A DNA stretch of 16,793 nucleotides from Bacteroidales bacterium (GCA_023229985.1 JALNYF010000050.1:1-16793), one strand, 5' to 3'. Counted from the stretch's first letter, positions 9,001-15,003 are shown. Numbers and translations are program-made. Notes: generated by a model not told the origin, from the sequence alone.

Positions 9001-9859
9001 CGGCTATCATGTTGATATGTCTGTCTTCCAGGATAGTTTCGCGTTCGATAAGAACTTCTGTTCTTTCGATATTGACTACTTCGCCGGTTTCTTCATCAAC
9101 AAAATCTTCGTTCCATACGTGAACCACGCGGGCGGCTAATTTTTTGCCAACGAATTTTTTAAGGTTAGCTTTGGTAGCTTTCACTTCTTGTGCGATGTCG
9201 AAGATGTCTAAAATATCTTTATCGCTTTCGTAGCCGATAGCGCGAAGCAAGGTAGTAACGGGAAGTTTCTTTTTTCTGTCGATGTAAGCATACATGACAT
9301 TATTGATGTCGGTAGTAAATTCCATCCAAGAGCCTTTGAACGGGATAATACGGGCGGAGTACAATTGTGTTCCGTTTGCGTGAAAAGATGACCCGAAGAA
9401 GACGCCCGGGGAGCGGTGGAGTTGTGAAACGACCACGCGTTCTGCGCCGTTGATAATGAAGGTACCGCTGGGGGTCATATACGGAATCATTCCGAGATAG
9501 ACATCTTGGATAACGGTTTCAAAGTCTTCATGGTCGATGTCATTGCATGAAAGTTTCATTTTGGCTTTAAGCGGAACGCTGTATGTTAAGCCTCTTTCAA
9601 TGCATTCGTCCATGGTATAACGCGGACCGTCGATATAATAATCTAAAAATTCGAGAACAAAACTATTTCTTGCATCGGTGATAGGGAAATTTTCGGAGAA
9701 GACACGGTAAAGACCTTCGTTGTGTCTTTTTTCGGCATCGGTATCAATTTGAAAAAATTCCTGAAAAGCCTTCAATTGAATATCCAAGAAATCGGGATAA
9801 TCCATTGGGTGCGTTGATGCAAAACTAAATCTACTATTTGAATTACTTTTTGTTGCCAA
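6053..9859 (-). CDS. rpoB: DNA-directed RNA polymerase subunit beta, TTG start
   Basis: 1268 residues, stop TAG. Forms the other half of the polymerase active-site cleft. The rifampicin-pocket cluster I lies at about 466-505, with Q474, D477, H487, R490 and S492 matching the drug-sensitive residues Q513, D516, H526, R529 and S531 of E. coli. GRNMMVAFMPWKGYNFEDA (762-780) and KMAGRHGNKG (1047-1056) are the conserved catalytic-cleft motifs, and the C-terminal clamp segment GGKAQFGGQRFGEMEVWA is intact. No in-frame ATG lies between the upstream in-frame stop and the conserved FASTHPMDYPDFLD. TTG at 9859-9857 is therefore the best start; it gives a nine-residue lead (MATKSNSNS) of normal length for the phylum. 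The next ATG (residue 19) would cut into the conserved region. It follows rplL after an unusually long 180-bp spacer with hairpins. Confidence 0.98.
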   Translation of the reverse strand: MATKSNSNSRFSFASTHPMDYPDFLDIQLKAFQEFFQIDTDAEKRHNEGLYRVFSENFPITDARNSFVLEFLDYYIDGPRYTMDECIERGLTYSVPLKAKMKLSCNDIDHEDFETVIQDVYLGMIPYMTPSGTFIINGAERVVVSQLHRSPGVFFGSSFHANGTQLYSARIIPFKGSWMEFTTDINNVMYAYIDRKKKLPVTTLLRAIGYESDKDILDIFDIAQEVKATKANLKKFVGKKLAARVVHVWNEDFVDEETGEVVNIERTEVLIERETILEDRHINMIADANIKTVLFHKDDEKQTDYSIITNTMLKDPTNTEKQAIEYIYLQLRNAAPPDEETARSTFEKLFFSDKRYDLGEVGRYRINKKLNLTTPMDVCVLTKDDIISIIRYLIELINSKTDVDDIDHLSNRRIRTVGEQLYNQFGVGLARMSRTIREKMNVRDNEVFGPVDLINAKTLSSVINSFFGTNQLSQFMDQTNPLSELTHKRRISALGPGGLSRERAGFEVRDVHYTHYGRLCTIETPEGPNIGLISSLCVFAKIDKLGFIETPYRRVVDGVVQLKETPIYLSAEEEENKSIAQANTPMDENGTLEEKVKVRNLADYPIIPREEVDLMDVGPNQIASIAASLIPFLENDDANRALMGSNMMRQAVPLLVPEAPIVGTGLEKQVALDSRDLLRAEANGVVEYADAEKFTIKYERSEVEKLVRFDSNVKTYHLQKFRRTNQNSCVNIKPLVKKGQKVLKGDVLTEGYATKDGELALGRNMMVAFMPWKGYNFEDAIVISERVVKEDIFTSIYIEEFTLEVRDTKRGVEELTNDIPNVSAEATKDLGEDGLIRIGAEVNEGDILIGKITPKGESYPTPEEKLLRAIFGDKAGDVKDASLKAPPSMKGVVIGAKSLSRMVKDRKMKNKDKDILKDIDAAYEKELNALKDKIVVKLYELLNGKIAHNIYDNAKNIIIPKGAKFSQKLLFTINYSTVAVSKWTNDGKLNALVSEIIRNYLIEERALTAKMMREKFDATIGSELPNGIVQMAKVYVANKRKLRVGDKMAGRHGNKGIVAKIVKEEDMPFLEDGTPVDIVLNPLGVPSRMNLGQIYETVLGWAGKKLGMKFATPIFDGASIDQINELMKKAGLPENGSVDLYDGGTGEKFHQKVTVGYIYMIKLHHMVDDKMHARSIGPYSLITQQPLGGKAQFGGQRFGEMEVWAIEAFGAANILQEILTVKSDDVVGRAKAYEAIVKGDVMPIPGLPESFNVLVNELRGLSLDVKFD

Positions 9860-9944
9860 TGTGTTTAACTTTTTAAAGGTTGATAAAAAGTGAGTTGGTT
9901 CGGTGGGAAAGTTATATAAGTTACCGGAGCTTTAGGAGGGGGTG

Positions 9945-9964
9945 GTTACGTAAGTAAGCGTAAC
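9945..9964 (-). promoter_or_regulatory. Small hairpin in the rplL-rpoB spacer
   Basis: GTTACG (9945-9950) and CGTAAC (9959-9964) form a 6-bp stem with an 8-base loop, 17 bases past the larger terminator-like hairpin on the minus strand. Together they give two consecutive stems before rpoB. The role is inferred only from position: an RNA-processing site or part of an attenuator. Confidence 0.35.
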
Positions 9965-9980
9965 AGATAAAAATAACAAT

Positions 9981-10017
9981 AAGTACAAGGCACCCATGGG
10001 GGGTTATCCTTGTACTT
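9981..10017 (-). terminator. Attenuator-like hairpin between rplL and rpoB
   Basis: A 10-bp perfect stem AAGTACAAGG (9981-9990) / CCTTGTACTT (10008-10017), with a further inner ACCC/GGGT pairing. On the minus strand it starts 23 bases after the rplL stop and is followed by a U-rich stretch (ATTGTTATTTTTA). The equivalent spacer in E. coli carries a partial attenuator that sets ribosomal protein output above polymerase output. The position and shape here suggest a similar role, but the sequence is not homologous. Confidence 0.6.
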
Positions 10018-10039
10018 GATTGTTGGGGACAAGTAAAAT

Positions 10040-10417
10040 TTATTTTACTTCAATTTCGGCACCAGCTTCTTCCAAAGATTTTCTCAAACCTTCTGCTTCG
10101 TCTTTAGAGATACCTTCTTTAATTGGTTTCGGAGCTGTATCAACTAATTCTTTAGCTTCTTTCAAGCCAAGACCGGTTAATTCTTTCACCAATTTAACAA
10201 CTGCCAATTTGCTTGGACCTGCTGCTTTGAGAATAACGTCGAACTCTGTTTGTTCTTCTTCTGCTGCTGCTGCGCCACCTGCTGCGGGAGCTGCAATAGC
10301 TACTGCTGCTGCTGCGGGTTCGATACCATATTCGTCTTTTAAAATTTGAGCTAATTCGTTAACTTCTTTAACGGTCAAATTTACTAATTGTTCTGCAAAT
10401 GCTTTCAAATCTGCCAT
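10040..10417 (-). CDS. rplL: 50S ribosomal protein L7/L12
   Basis: 125 residues, ATG start, TAA stop. Forms the flexible stalk dimers bound to L10 that recruit translational GTPases (EF-Tu, EF-G, IF2, RF3). Residues 1 to about 34 are the helical dimerisation domain. Residues about 35-55 form the Ala/Gly/Glu hinge (AAPAAGGAAAAEEE). Residues about 56-125 are the globular C-terminal domain, with KLAVVKLVKELTGLGLKEAK and the closing LEEAGAEIEVK typical of the family. It lies 46 bp after rplJ, its usual partner. The gene is complete and unremarkable. A hairpin just after it may lower transcription into rpoB. Confidence 0.98.
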   Translation of the reverse strand: MADLKAFAEQLVNLTVKEVNELAQILKDEYGIEPAAAAVAIAAPAAGGAAAAEEEQTEFDVILKAAGPSKLAVVKLVKELTGLGLKEAKELVDTAPKPIKEGISKDEAEGLRKSLEEAGAEIEVK

Positions 10418-10463
10418 AATAATATTTTTTTAATTGTTTTGTTACTAATTTTTTTTATTACTT

Positions 10464-10985
10464 TTAATTTTCTCTTTCGGATAAGGTTTTTACGATACCT
10501 GCCAATTTGCCGCCGCCTGATTGTAAAGCGGAAATAACGTTTTTGGCTGGGGATTGCAATAAGCCGACAATGTCTCCGATAAGTTCTTCTCTTGATTTAA
10601 TGTTACAAAGAGCATCTAACTGATCATCTCCGAAGTAGGTCGCTGATTCTATAAAGGCTGCCTTGATTAACGGTTTTTTGTTTTTTGCACGGAATTCTTT
10701 GATAAGTCTTGCCGGTGCGTTTCCCGTTGTGGACAGCATGATAGAAGTGGTACCTGCTAATGCCGGATAGATTTCCGAGTAATCCAATTCGGATTGGTCC
10801 ATGGCGCGTTTTAAAAGGGTATTTTTTACCACTTTTAATTTAATGTCGCGACGGTAACACAATCTTCTCAATTGGTTTACAGTTTCTACGCTGAATCCGG
10901 AAATATCCGTTACATATACATTCGGATAAGTAGCTAAATCCTTTGCAATAGCGTCAATAATTTGACTTTTTTGTTCTATTTTCAT
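10464..10985 (-). CDS. rplJ: 50S ribosomal protein L10
   Basis: 173 residues, ATG at 10985-10983. L10 binds 23S rRNA through its N-terminal domain and carries L7/L12 dimers on its C-terminal helix. The N-terminal globular domain (about 1-135) shows the family pattern KSQIIDAIAKDL, a central VVKNTLLKRAM and a LAGTTSIM segment. The remaining helix (LLQSPAKNVISALQSGGGKLAGIVKTLSE) is the L7/L12 docking region. It starts only 18 bp after rplA, so there is no room for the separate L10 leader RNA known upstream of rplJ in some other phyla. Any L10 feedback must act elsewhere. It ends 46 bp before rplL. Confidence 0.97.
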   Translation of the reverse strand: MKIEQKSQIIDAIAKDLATYPNVYVTDISGFSVETVNQLRRLCYRRDIKLKVVKNTLLKRAMDQSELDYSEIYPALAGTTSIMLSTTGNAPARLIKEFRAKNKKPLIKAAFIESATYFGDDQLDALCNIKSREELIGDIVGLLQSPAKNVISALQSGGGKLAGIVKTLSEREN

Positions 10986-11003
10986 TCTAATTCAGCTTTT
11001 AAT

Positions 11004-11699
11004 TTATAATGTAACCGATTTAACATCAACTTGCACTCCGGGACTCATTGTTGAAGAGAGGTAGATGCTTTTTACGTACGTTCCTTTTGCAGCAGTCGGT
11101 TTCAATTTCATGATGGTGGACATCATTTCCTTGGCGTTGTCTGCCAACTGGTCGGTAGTAAAGTTTACTTTACCGATTCCGGTATGGATGATACCGTATT
11201 TGTCCACTTTAAAATCTATTTTACCGGCTTTTACATCAGCAACTGCTTTTCCGATATCCATGGTTACGGTACCGGCTTTCGGGTTAGGCATTAAGCCACG
11301 GGGACCTAATATTTTACCTAACGCACCAATTTTGGGCATTACACTTGGCATGGTAATGATTACATCTATGTCTGTCCAACCTTTTTTAATCTTTTCGATG
11401 TATTCTTCCAAACCTACGTGATCGGCGCCTGCAGCTTTTGCTTCTTCTTCCTTATCAGGAGTACAAAGTGCCAATACTCTTACCACTTTTCCTGTGCCGT
11501 GGGGCAGGGTGACGATACCTCTTACCATTTGGTTGGCTTTTCGAGGATCCACACCCAAGCGCACATCTATATCAAAAGAAGCATCAAATTTTGTATAAGT
11601 GATGTTTTTGATGATATCAACGGCTTCGGTTAAAGGGTAAACTTTGGTCTTATCAAATTTTGCAAGTGCTTCTTTGCGTTTTTTTGATATTTTAGCCAT
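11004..11699 (-). CDS. rplA: 50S ribosomal protein L1
   Basis: 231 residues, ATG start. L1 forms the mobile stalk that helps release deacylated tRNA from the E site. In many bacteria it also represses its own operon by binding an mRNA site that mimics its rRNA site. Family signatures include DVRLGVDPRKANQMVRG near 45-61 and the central MPKIGALGKILGPRGLMPNPKAGTV block, followed by the C-terminal KLKPTAAKGTYVKSIYLSSTM. It sits 24 bp after rplK and 18 bp before rplJ, and is complete. No L1-binding mimic could be identified by eye in the rplK-rplA leader. Confidence 0.98.
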   Translation of the reverse strand: MAKISKKRKEALAKFDKTKVYPLTEAVDIIKNITYTKFDASFDIDVRLGVDPRKANQMVRGIVTLPHGTGKVVRVLALCTPDKEEEAKAAGADHVGLEEYIEKIKKGWTDIDVIITMPSVMPKIGALGKILGPRGLMPNPKAGTVTMDIGKAVADVKAGKIDFKVDKYGIIHTGIGKVNFTTDQLADNAKEMMSTIMKLKPTAAKGTYVKSIYLSSTMSPGVQVDVKSVTL

Positions 11700-11723
11700 C
11701 TTAATTTGTTTATTACTTGATTA

Positions 11724-12173
11724 TTAATTATTTTCAAAAGGATTTGTACCACCTTTCACAACGATACCCATACTTCTTGCGGTGCCGGCTACCATCGACA
11801 TTGCCGATTCGGTAGTGAAGCAATTCAAGTCAGTCATTTTGCCATCGGCAATCTCTCTAACTTGGTCCCAAGAAATGGTGGCTATTTTGTTGCGGTTCGG
11901 TTCTTTCGATCCTTTTTGAACTTTGGTTGCTTCCATTAACTGTACTGCAACCGGAGGTGTTTTTACGATAAAATCAAACGATTTATCTTTGTAAACAGTG
12001 ATAATAACAGGAATAATTTTCCCGCCTTTATCTTGAGTACGAGCATTAAACTGCTTACAAAATTCCATTATGTTCACCCCTTTAGAACCTAATGCAGGTC
12101 CTACCGGCGGTGACGGATTGGCGGCACCTCCCTTGATTTGTAACTTAATAAGTCCAGCTACTTCTTTTGCCAT
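11724..12173 (-). CDS. rplK: 50S ribosomal protein L11
   Basis: 149 residues, ATG start. L11 binds the GTPase-associated centre of 23S rRNA and is needed for RelA-type stringent sensing. The N-terminal domain holds the proline-rich NPSPPVGPALGSKGVNIMEF segment; P22 and P23 are the positions linked to thiopeptide (thiostrepton/micrococcin) resistance in other bacteria, and both are wild-type here. The C-terminal rRNA-binding domain ends with the conserved TARSMGIVV and a short NPFENN tail. It is 42 bp after nusG and 24 bp before rplA, and is complete. Confidence 0.98.
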   Translation of the reverse strand: MAKEVAGLIKLQIKGGAANPSPPVGPALGSKGVNIMEFCKQFNARTQDKGGKIIPVIITVYKDKSFDFIVKTPPVAVQLMEATKVQKGSKEPNRNKIATISWDQVREIADGKMTDLNCFTTESAMSMVAGTARSMGIVVKGGTNPFENN

Positions 12174-12215
12174 TTTTTCTTTTTTTTGATTGTGTAACTA
12201 TTGTTTAGTCGGCAA

Positions 12216-12767
12216 CTATACCTTTTCAACTTGCATAAAACTTAGTTCGAGAGGAGTTTTACGACCGAAAATCTTCACCATGACTTTCAGTTTCTTTTTC
12301 TCGGCATTGATTTCTTCAATTATGCCGTTAAAAGTGTTGAACGGACCATCAATTACTTTAATTTCCTCACCTACAATAAAGGGGGGAGCAAAGGTCTCAT
12401 CTTGTTCTAACAACTCATCGACCTTCCCTAACATGCGGGTAACTTCGGCAGGACGTAACGCCGTCGGAATGTCAGTCTTATGTTTGCAGCCTACAAAGCC
12501 CAAAACGCCCGGTATGTTCAATAAAACGTGTAATACCTCTCCCAAGCGCATCGCCTCAACGAAAATATAACCCGGAAAATAATTACGCTCTTTACTTACT
12601 CTCTTACCATTGCGCATTTGGTAAATCTTTTCAGACGGAATCAGAATGCGGGTAACAAAATCCTTAATGTGCGAAGCTTCTATCTCACTTTCAATATTCT
12701 GCTTCACCTTCTTTTCGGTTCCTGTAACCGTTCTAATTACATACCACTTTCTTTCTATTTCTGCCAT
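12216..12767 (-). CDS. nusG: Transcription elongation/antitermination factor NusG
   Basis: 183 residues from the ATG at 12767-12765. A longer frame from a TTG at 12794 would add nine residues (MVLNINNLS) that do not look like NusG. The family start is a short lead into KWYVIRTVTGTEKKV, so ATG is chosen. NusG binds the beta' clamp helices, affects pausing and Rho, and links polymerase to ribosomal protein S10. Residues about 5-115 are the NGN domain, with the NYFPGYIFVEA and IPGVLGFVG signatures. Residues about 130-183 are the KOW domain, with VGEEIKVIDGPFNTFNGIIEEI. It lies 47 bp after secE and 42 bp before rplK, the usual order. Confidence 0.96.
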   Translation of the reverse strand: MAEIERKWYVIRTVTGTEKKVKQNIESEIEASHIKDFVTRILIPSEKIYQMRNGKRVSKERNYFPGYIFVEAMRLGEVLHVLLNIPGVLGFVGCKHKTDIPTALRPAEVTRMLGKVDELLEQDETFAPPFIVGEEIKVIDGPFNTFNGIIEEINAEKKKLKVMVKIFGRKTPLELSFMQVEKV

Positions 12768-12814
12768 ACTTAAATTGTTGATGTTTAATACCAACTATGA
12801 TTATCCAAAATAAA

Positions 12815-13006
12815 TTATGCAGCAGGGAACATCAATGTCATTCCCGTGTTGAAAATCCAATCCATTACCATTACGACTAACGCAATAATTAAGGAAGCTA
12901 CGGATACGACCACAACACTATTTTGAAGATCTTTCGCCGTAGGCCAAGTTACTTTGTGTGCTAACTCGTCATACGTCTCTTTAAAATAATTTACTATCTT
13001 TTTCAT
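12815..13006 (-). CDS. secE: Preprotein translocase subunit SecE
   Basis: 63 residues, ATG at 13006-13004, the short single-span form found in Bacteroidota. SecE clamps the two halves of SecY in the inner membrane. A short N-terminal amphipathic helix with the signature DELAHKVTWPT (13-23) precedes one transmembrane segment at about 31-51 (VVVVSVASLIIALVVMVMDW). It is the first gene of the operon. The tuf and tRNA-Trp genes that often precede secE in related genomes are not next to it here; a divergent tRNA-Gly lies upstream instead. Confidence 0.96.
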   Translation of the reverse strand: MKKIVNYFKETYDELAHKVTWPTAKDLQNSVVVVSVASLIIALVVMVMDWIFNTGMTLMFPAA

Positions 13007-13086
13007 CTTGAATAATTCTTTTTATTTATCGTTTCTTTTTGCCTTTTTTGAAACTTTTCGAAGCTTTTTACCCATTCCTATTTACC

Positions 13087-13124
13087 GTTATAAAAAAATA
13101 TTATACACCAATATTTTTTATAAC
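13087..13124 (-). promoter_or_regulatory. Long AT-rich hairpin in the secE operon leader
   Basis: Arms 13087-13102 (GTTATAAAAAAATATT) and 13110-13124 (AATATTTTTTATAAC) pair over about 15 bp with one bulged base and a 7-base loop. It lies between the candidate secE promoter (about 13200) and the secE ATG, so it would sit in the operon's 5' untranslated RNA. There is no separate U-tract, so it is not a standard terminator. It could be an RNA-stability or regulatory element, or a protein-binding palindrome. Confidence 0.5.
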
Positions 13125-13199
13125 CCATTGATTCTCATATAAATATAACCATACTTCACTCCCAACACCTTTACTGAATATTATACTTCAAAAAGTTTG

Positions 13200-13207
13200 C
13201 AAATATA
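13200..13207 (-). promoter_or_regulatory. Candidate -7 box of the secE-rpoC operon promoter
   Basis: On the minus strand this reads TATATTTG followed by C, an exact TAnnTTTG match. The implied start near 13193-13195 gives a leader of about 190 bases to secE. A clear TTTG -33 element is not visible at the expected distance, so this rests on the -7 box and its position alone. Confidence 0.5.
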
Positions 13208-13262
13208 CATTATTTTGTCATATATTCATAGTGTTGAAAAAATAATAAAAATTTCTTTGATT

Positions 13263-13296
13263 TTTGGACAGTCATCAAAATATTATTGTAATTTTG
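13263..13296 (+). promoter_or_regulatory. Candidate promoter of tRNA-Gly
   Basis: TTTG at 13263-13266 and TAATTTTG at 13289-13296 match the Bacteroidota -33 (TTTG) and -7 (TAnnTTTG) elements with 22 bases between. The start would fall around 13302, a few bases before the mature tRNA 5' end at 13307. It is divergent from the secE promoter. Confidence 0.6.
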
Positions 13297-13306
13297 CGCC
13301 CGATTT

Positions 13307-13382
13307 GCGGTAATAGCTCAGTTGGTAGAGTGAAAGCTTCCCAAGCTTTAGGTTGCGGGTTCGAACCCCGTTTACCGCTCCA
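13307..13382 (+). tRNA. tRNA-Gly (anticodon CCC)
   Basis: A full cloverleaf of 76 bases including an encoded CCA. The acceptor stem GCGGTAA/TTACCGC is perfect (13307-13313 with 13372-13378). The D arm is GCTC/GAGT. The anticodon stem AAAGC/GCTTT encloses loop TTCCCAA, putting anticodon CCC at 13340-13342 (reads GGG). The variable loop is AGGTT. The T arm GCGGG/CCCGT surrounds TTCGAAC. The discriminator is T at 13379, the expected U73 of bacterial tRNA-Gly. It has its own promoter and terminator and is divergent from secE. Confidence 0.95.
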
Positions 13383-13388
13383 ATTTTA

Positions 13389-13423
13389 AAAAAAATCTCC
13401 GCCCTCATCAGCGGAGTTTTATT
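13389..13423 (+). terminator. Terminator of tRNA-Gly
   Basis: CTCCGC (13397-13402), loop CCTCATCA, GCGGAG (13411-13416), then TTTTATTA. The A-run before the stem (13388-13395) could pair with the T-rich tail, so it may work in both directions. It starts 14 bases past the tRNA CCA. The same stem, including the loop, recurs at 15157-15176. Confidence 0.85.
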
Positions 13424-13483
13424 ATAATTTACGGTACAAAAATAAAGTAGGCATTATTATTGTAAAAAACGTATCTTTGCCGC

Positions 13484-13597
13484 TTATGCGCAAAAAGTTG
13501 ACTTTCCGCTGCCTTCTGAGCCCAAAACGGCGATTCTGATGCTGTTTTTTGACTCTCTTTTCGTCCATTGAGTTTGCAAATTTAGGGAAAAAATCAT
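13484..13597 (-). pseudogene. Truncated P-loop NTPase N-terminus (37 codons)
   Basis: From ATG 13597-13595 to TAA 13486-13484 the frame encodes 37 residues. The last part reads RIAVLGSEGSGKSTFCA, a beta-strand followed by a complete Walker A motif (GSEGSGKST, residues 26-34), cut off three residues later. A functional NTPase needs the rest of the fold (Walker B and beyond), and no continuation is evident in any frame downstream. The best reading is the 5' remnant of an AAA/GTPase/ABC-type gene whose body was deleted or replaced. The exact family cannot be told. It lies between the tRNA-Gly terminator and the porin, where other signs of rearrangement cluster. Chance occurrence of a good P-loop is possible but unlikely. 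Confidence 0.5.
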
Positions 13598-13673
13598 ATC
13601 ATTTTAGCTTCCCTATTTTTAATAAACGGCGTGTCACTTTTCCCCATTTTGGGGGATGACTCATATTTTTTTT

Positions 13674-13697
13674 ATTTGCGACTTTTGCATCGCAAAT
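13674..13697. promoter_or_regulatory. 8-bp hairpin or operator-like palindrome upstream of the porin gene
   Basis: ATTTGCGA (13674-13681) and TCGCAAAT (13690-13697) are perfect inverted repeats around an 8-base spacer, ending 49 bases before the porin ATG. It could be a binding site for a dimeric regulator or a 5'-UTR stem. No U-run follows it, so it is not a terminator on the plus strand. Confidence 0.4.
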
Positions 13698-13746
13698 TTC
13701 AAGAAGGAGAACAATCCTTTGTTTTAATAATAAAAACACACTGAAT

Positions 13747-14880
13747 ATGAGAATAAAACGCATACTTTTTCACACTATTACAACCATTTTGGCAGGATGG
13801 GCATTGGTGATGACCACCGCTTCTGCCTATGCACAGGAAGAGAACCCGGCTGCCGAGAAAAAGCAAATGTTCGATTTTAACGCCTCCTACATCGGGGACT
13901 TCGCTGGCACGCCACTCGGGGGACAACGTACAGGATTCGGCTATTTGGGATATGGCGTTTTGGGTGTGACTTTTGATACCGAAGCAGCTGGCTGGTGGAA
14001 GGGAGGCCAACTGGTTTTAAGTGGGGCGACCACCCACGGCGCGACACCCACCGAAAGCTGGATGGGCGATTTTCAAGTGGCCGACAATATCGAAGCCGGC
14101 AATCACATCTTCTTCAATGAACTCTATTTTCAACAACAGCTCGGCCCTGTGACGCTCACCGCTGGATTGCAGGATTTCAACTCTCATTACGCCAACAGCG
14201 ATGCATCCAGTCTGTTTCTCAACAGCTCTTTTGGTATCAACTCCATCTTGTCAAGTTCTTTTAGTGTTCCCATCTTCCCCATTTTCTCATGGGGGCTCAA
14301 TATGAATTGGGGTATTACCGATTGGCTGAGTTGGCAAGTCGGCACTTTTGATTCCCCTTTCGGTTTCGACGAGAATCCTTATAATATTCACTGGCGCTTC
14401 AACCAAGAAAAGGGTGCCATCTTCGCCACTGAATTTGCTTTTCACACCAACATCCGCAATAACTTGGAAGGAACTTTTGAAATGGGCGGTGCATATCAAA
14501 CGGCTTTGAACAATTTTGAACTACATCTTATCGCGGAGCAGCAATTCTGGAAAAAAGACAACCGTTCCATGTCAGCATTCCTAACGGCCGCCTATTCTCC
14601 AAAAACGGTGCGCGACAACCATTTCCACGCTAGTACCGGGTTTCATTTTGTAGGCGTCTTTTCCAAAAAAGGAAACGACCAACTGGGAATTGCCGCCAGC
14701 ACTTGCATCTTGAATAATGATTTCAAGCACGAAACAGTGCTCGAACTCACTTACCAATATGCTTTTGGTGAACATTTCTATCTTCAACCTGACATTCAAT
14801 ACATTCTCAATCCCGCTGGCGCAGAAAGCAAAACGAACAACACAATGTTTCTGGCATTGCGTTTCGGCATTGATTTTTAA
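13747..14880 (+). CDS. OprB-type carbohydrate porin
   Basis: 377 residues, ATG to TAA. A signal peptide covers residues 1-29: MRIKR, a hydrophobic run, then SAYA before Q30. The mature part shows OprB-family features (carbohydrate-selective outer-membrane porins): an early YIGDFAGTPLGG, then FDTEAAGWWKGGQLVLSGAT and HGATPTESWMGDFQ. These are followed by NIEAGNHIFFNELYFQQQLG and a NSSFGINS-PIFP segment. The rest alternates short amphipathic strands and ends in LALRFGIDF, with the terminal Phe typical of BAM-assembled beta-barrels. It likely admits sugars or similar small solutes across the outer membrane; the substrate cannot be told. It is monocistronic, with no sugar-utilisation genes nearby, and is opposite in strand to the large operon. 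By eye it is somewhat richer in G+C than the flanks, and it sits between two copies of a tRNA-end/terminator sequence, so acquisition by transfer is possible. Confidence 0.85.
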   Translation: MRIKRILFHTITTILAGWALVMTTASAYAQEENPAAEKKQMFDFNASYIGDFAGTPLGGQRTGFGYLGYGVLGVTFDTEAAGWWKGGQLVLSGATTHGATPTESWMGDFQVADNIEAGNHIFFNELYFQQQLGPVTLTAGLQDFNSHYANSDASSLFLNSSFGINSILSSSFSVPIFPIFSWGLNMNWGITDWLSWQVGTFDSPFGFDENPYNIHWRFNQEKGAIFATEFAFHTNIRNNLEGTFEMGGAYQTALNNFELHLIAEQQFWKKDNRSMSAFLTAAYSPKTVRDNHFHASTGFHFVGVFSKKGNDQLGIAASTCILNNDFKHETVLELTYQYAFGEHFYLQPDIQYILNPAGAESKTNNTMFLALRFGIDF

Positions 14881-14970
14881 GATGATTTATAATTATAAAA
14901 TAATACACTATTACACTGAATGAACTTGAAATCGTAAATCGGGCATCATCACTCAGGTCGCTGGCACGGG

Positions 14971-15003
14971 TTTTGGGGGTGCATTATAAAAATAGCATCT
15001 TTG
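14971..15003 (+). promoter_or_regulatory. Orphan promoter-like sequence downstream of the porin
   Basis: TTTTG (14971-14975) lies 20 bases before CATCTTTG (14996-15003), a one-mismatch fit to TAnnTTTG with correct spacing. No coding region follows. A transcript from here would run about 170 bases to the intrinsic terminator at 15157-15182. Bases 14881-14970 hold nothing else recognisable. Confidence 0.35.

Larger units (their letters stand above)
13424..13746. other. Spacer with gene debris and hairpins before the porin
   Basis: This gap contains a -7-like TATCTTTG (13472-13479, plus) without a recognisable -33 partner, the P-loop stub (13484-13597, minus), a short CCCC/GGGG stem near 13642-13655 and the 8-bp hairpin at 13674-13697. 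An AAGGAG-like stretch near 13703 is about 40 bases from the porin ATG, too far to act as its ribosome-binding site. The rest is AT-rich with no further recognisable signals. Confidence 0.5.

Noticed and set aside
12768..12794. Nine-residue N-terminal extension of NusG from a TTG codon
   Set aside because: The ATG at 12767 gives the family-typical N-terminus, and the extra residues have no NusG-like features.
13486..13539. Plus-strand 17-codon frame (MRKKLTFR...) just after a TATCTTTG box
   Set aside because: Very short, fully antisense to the P-loop stub and without family likeness. The -7-like box lacks a -33 partner.
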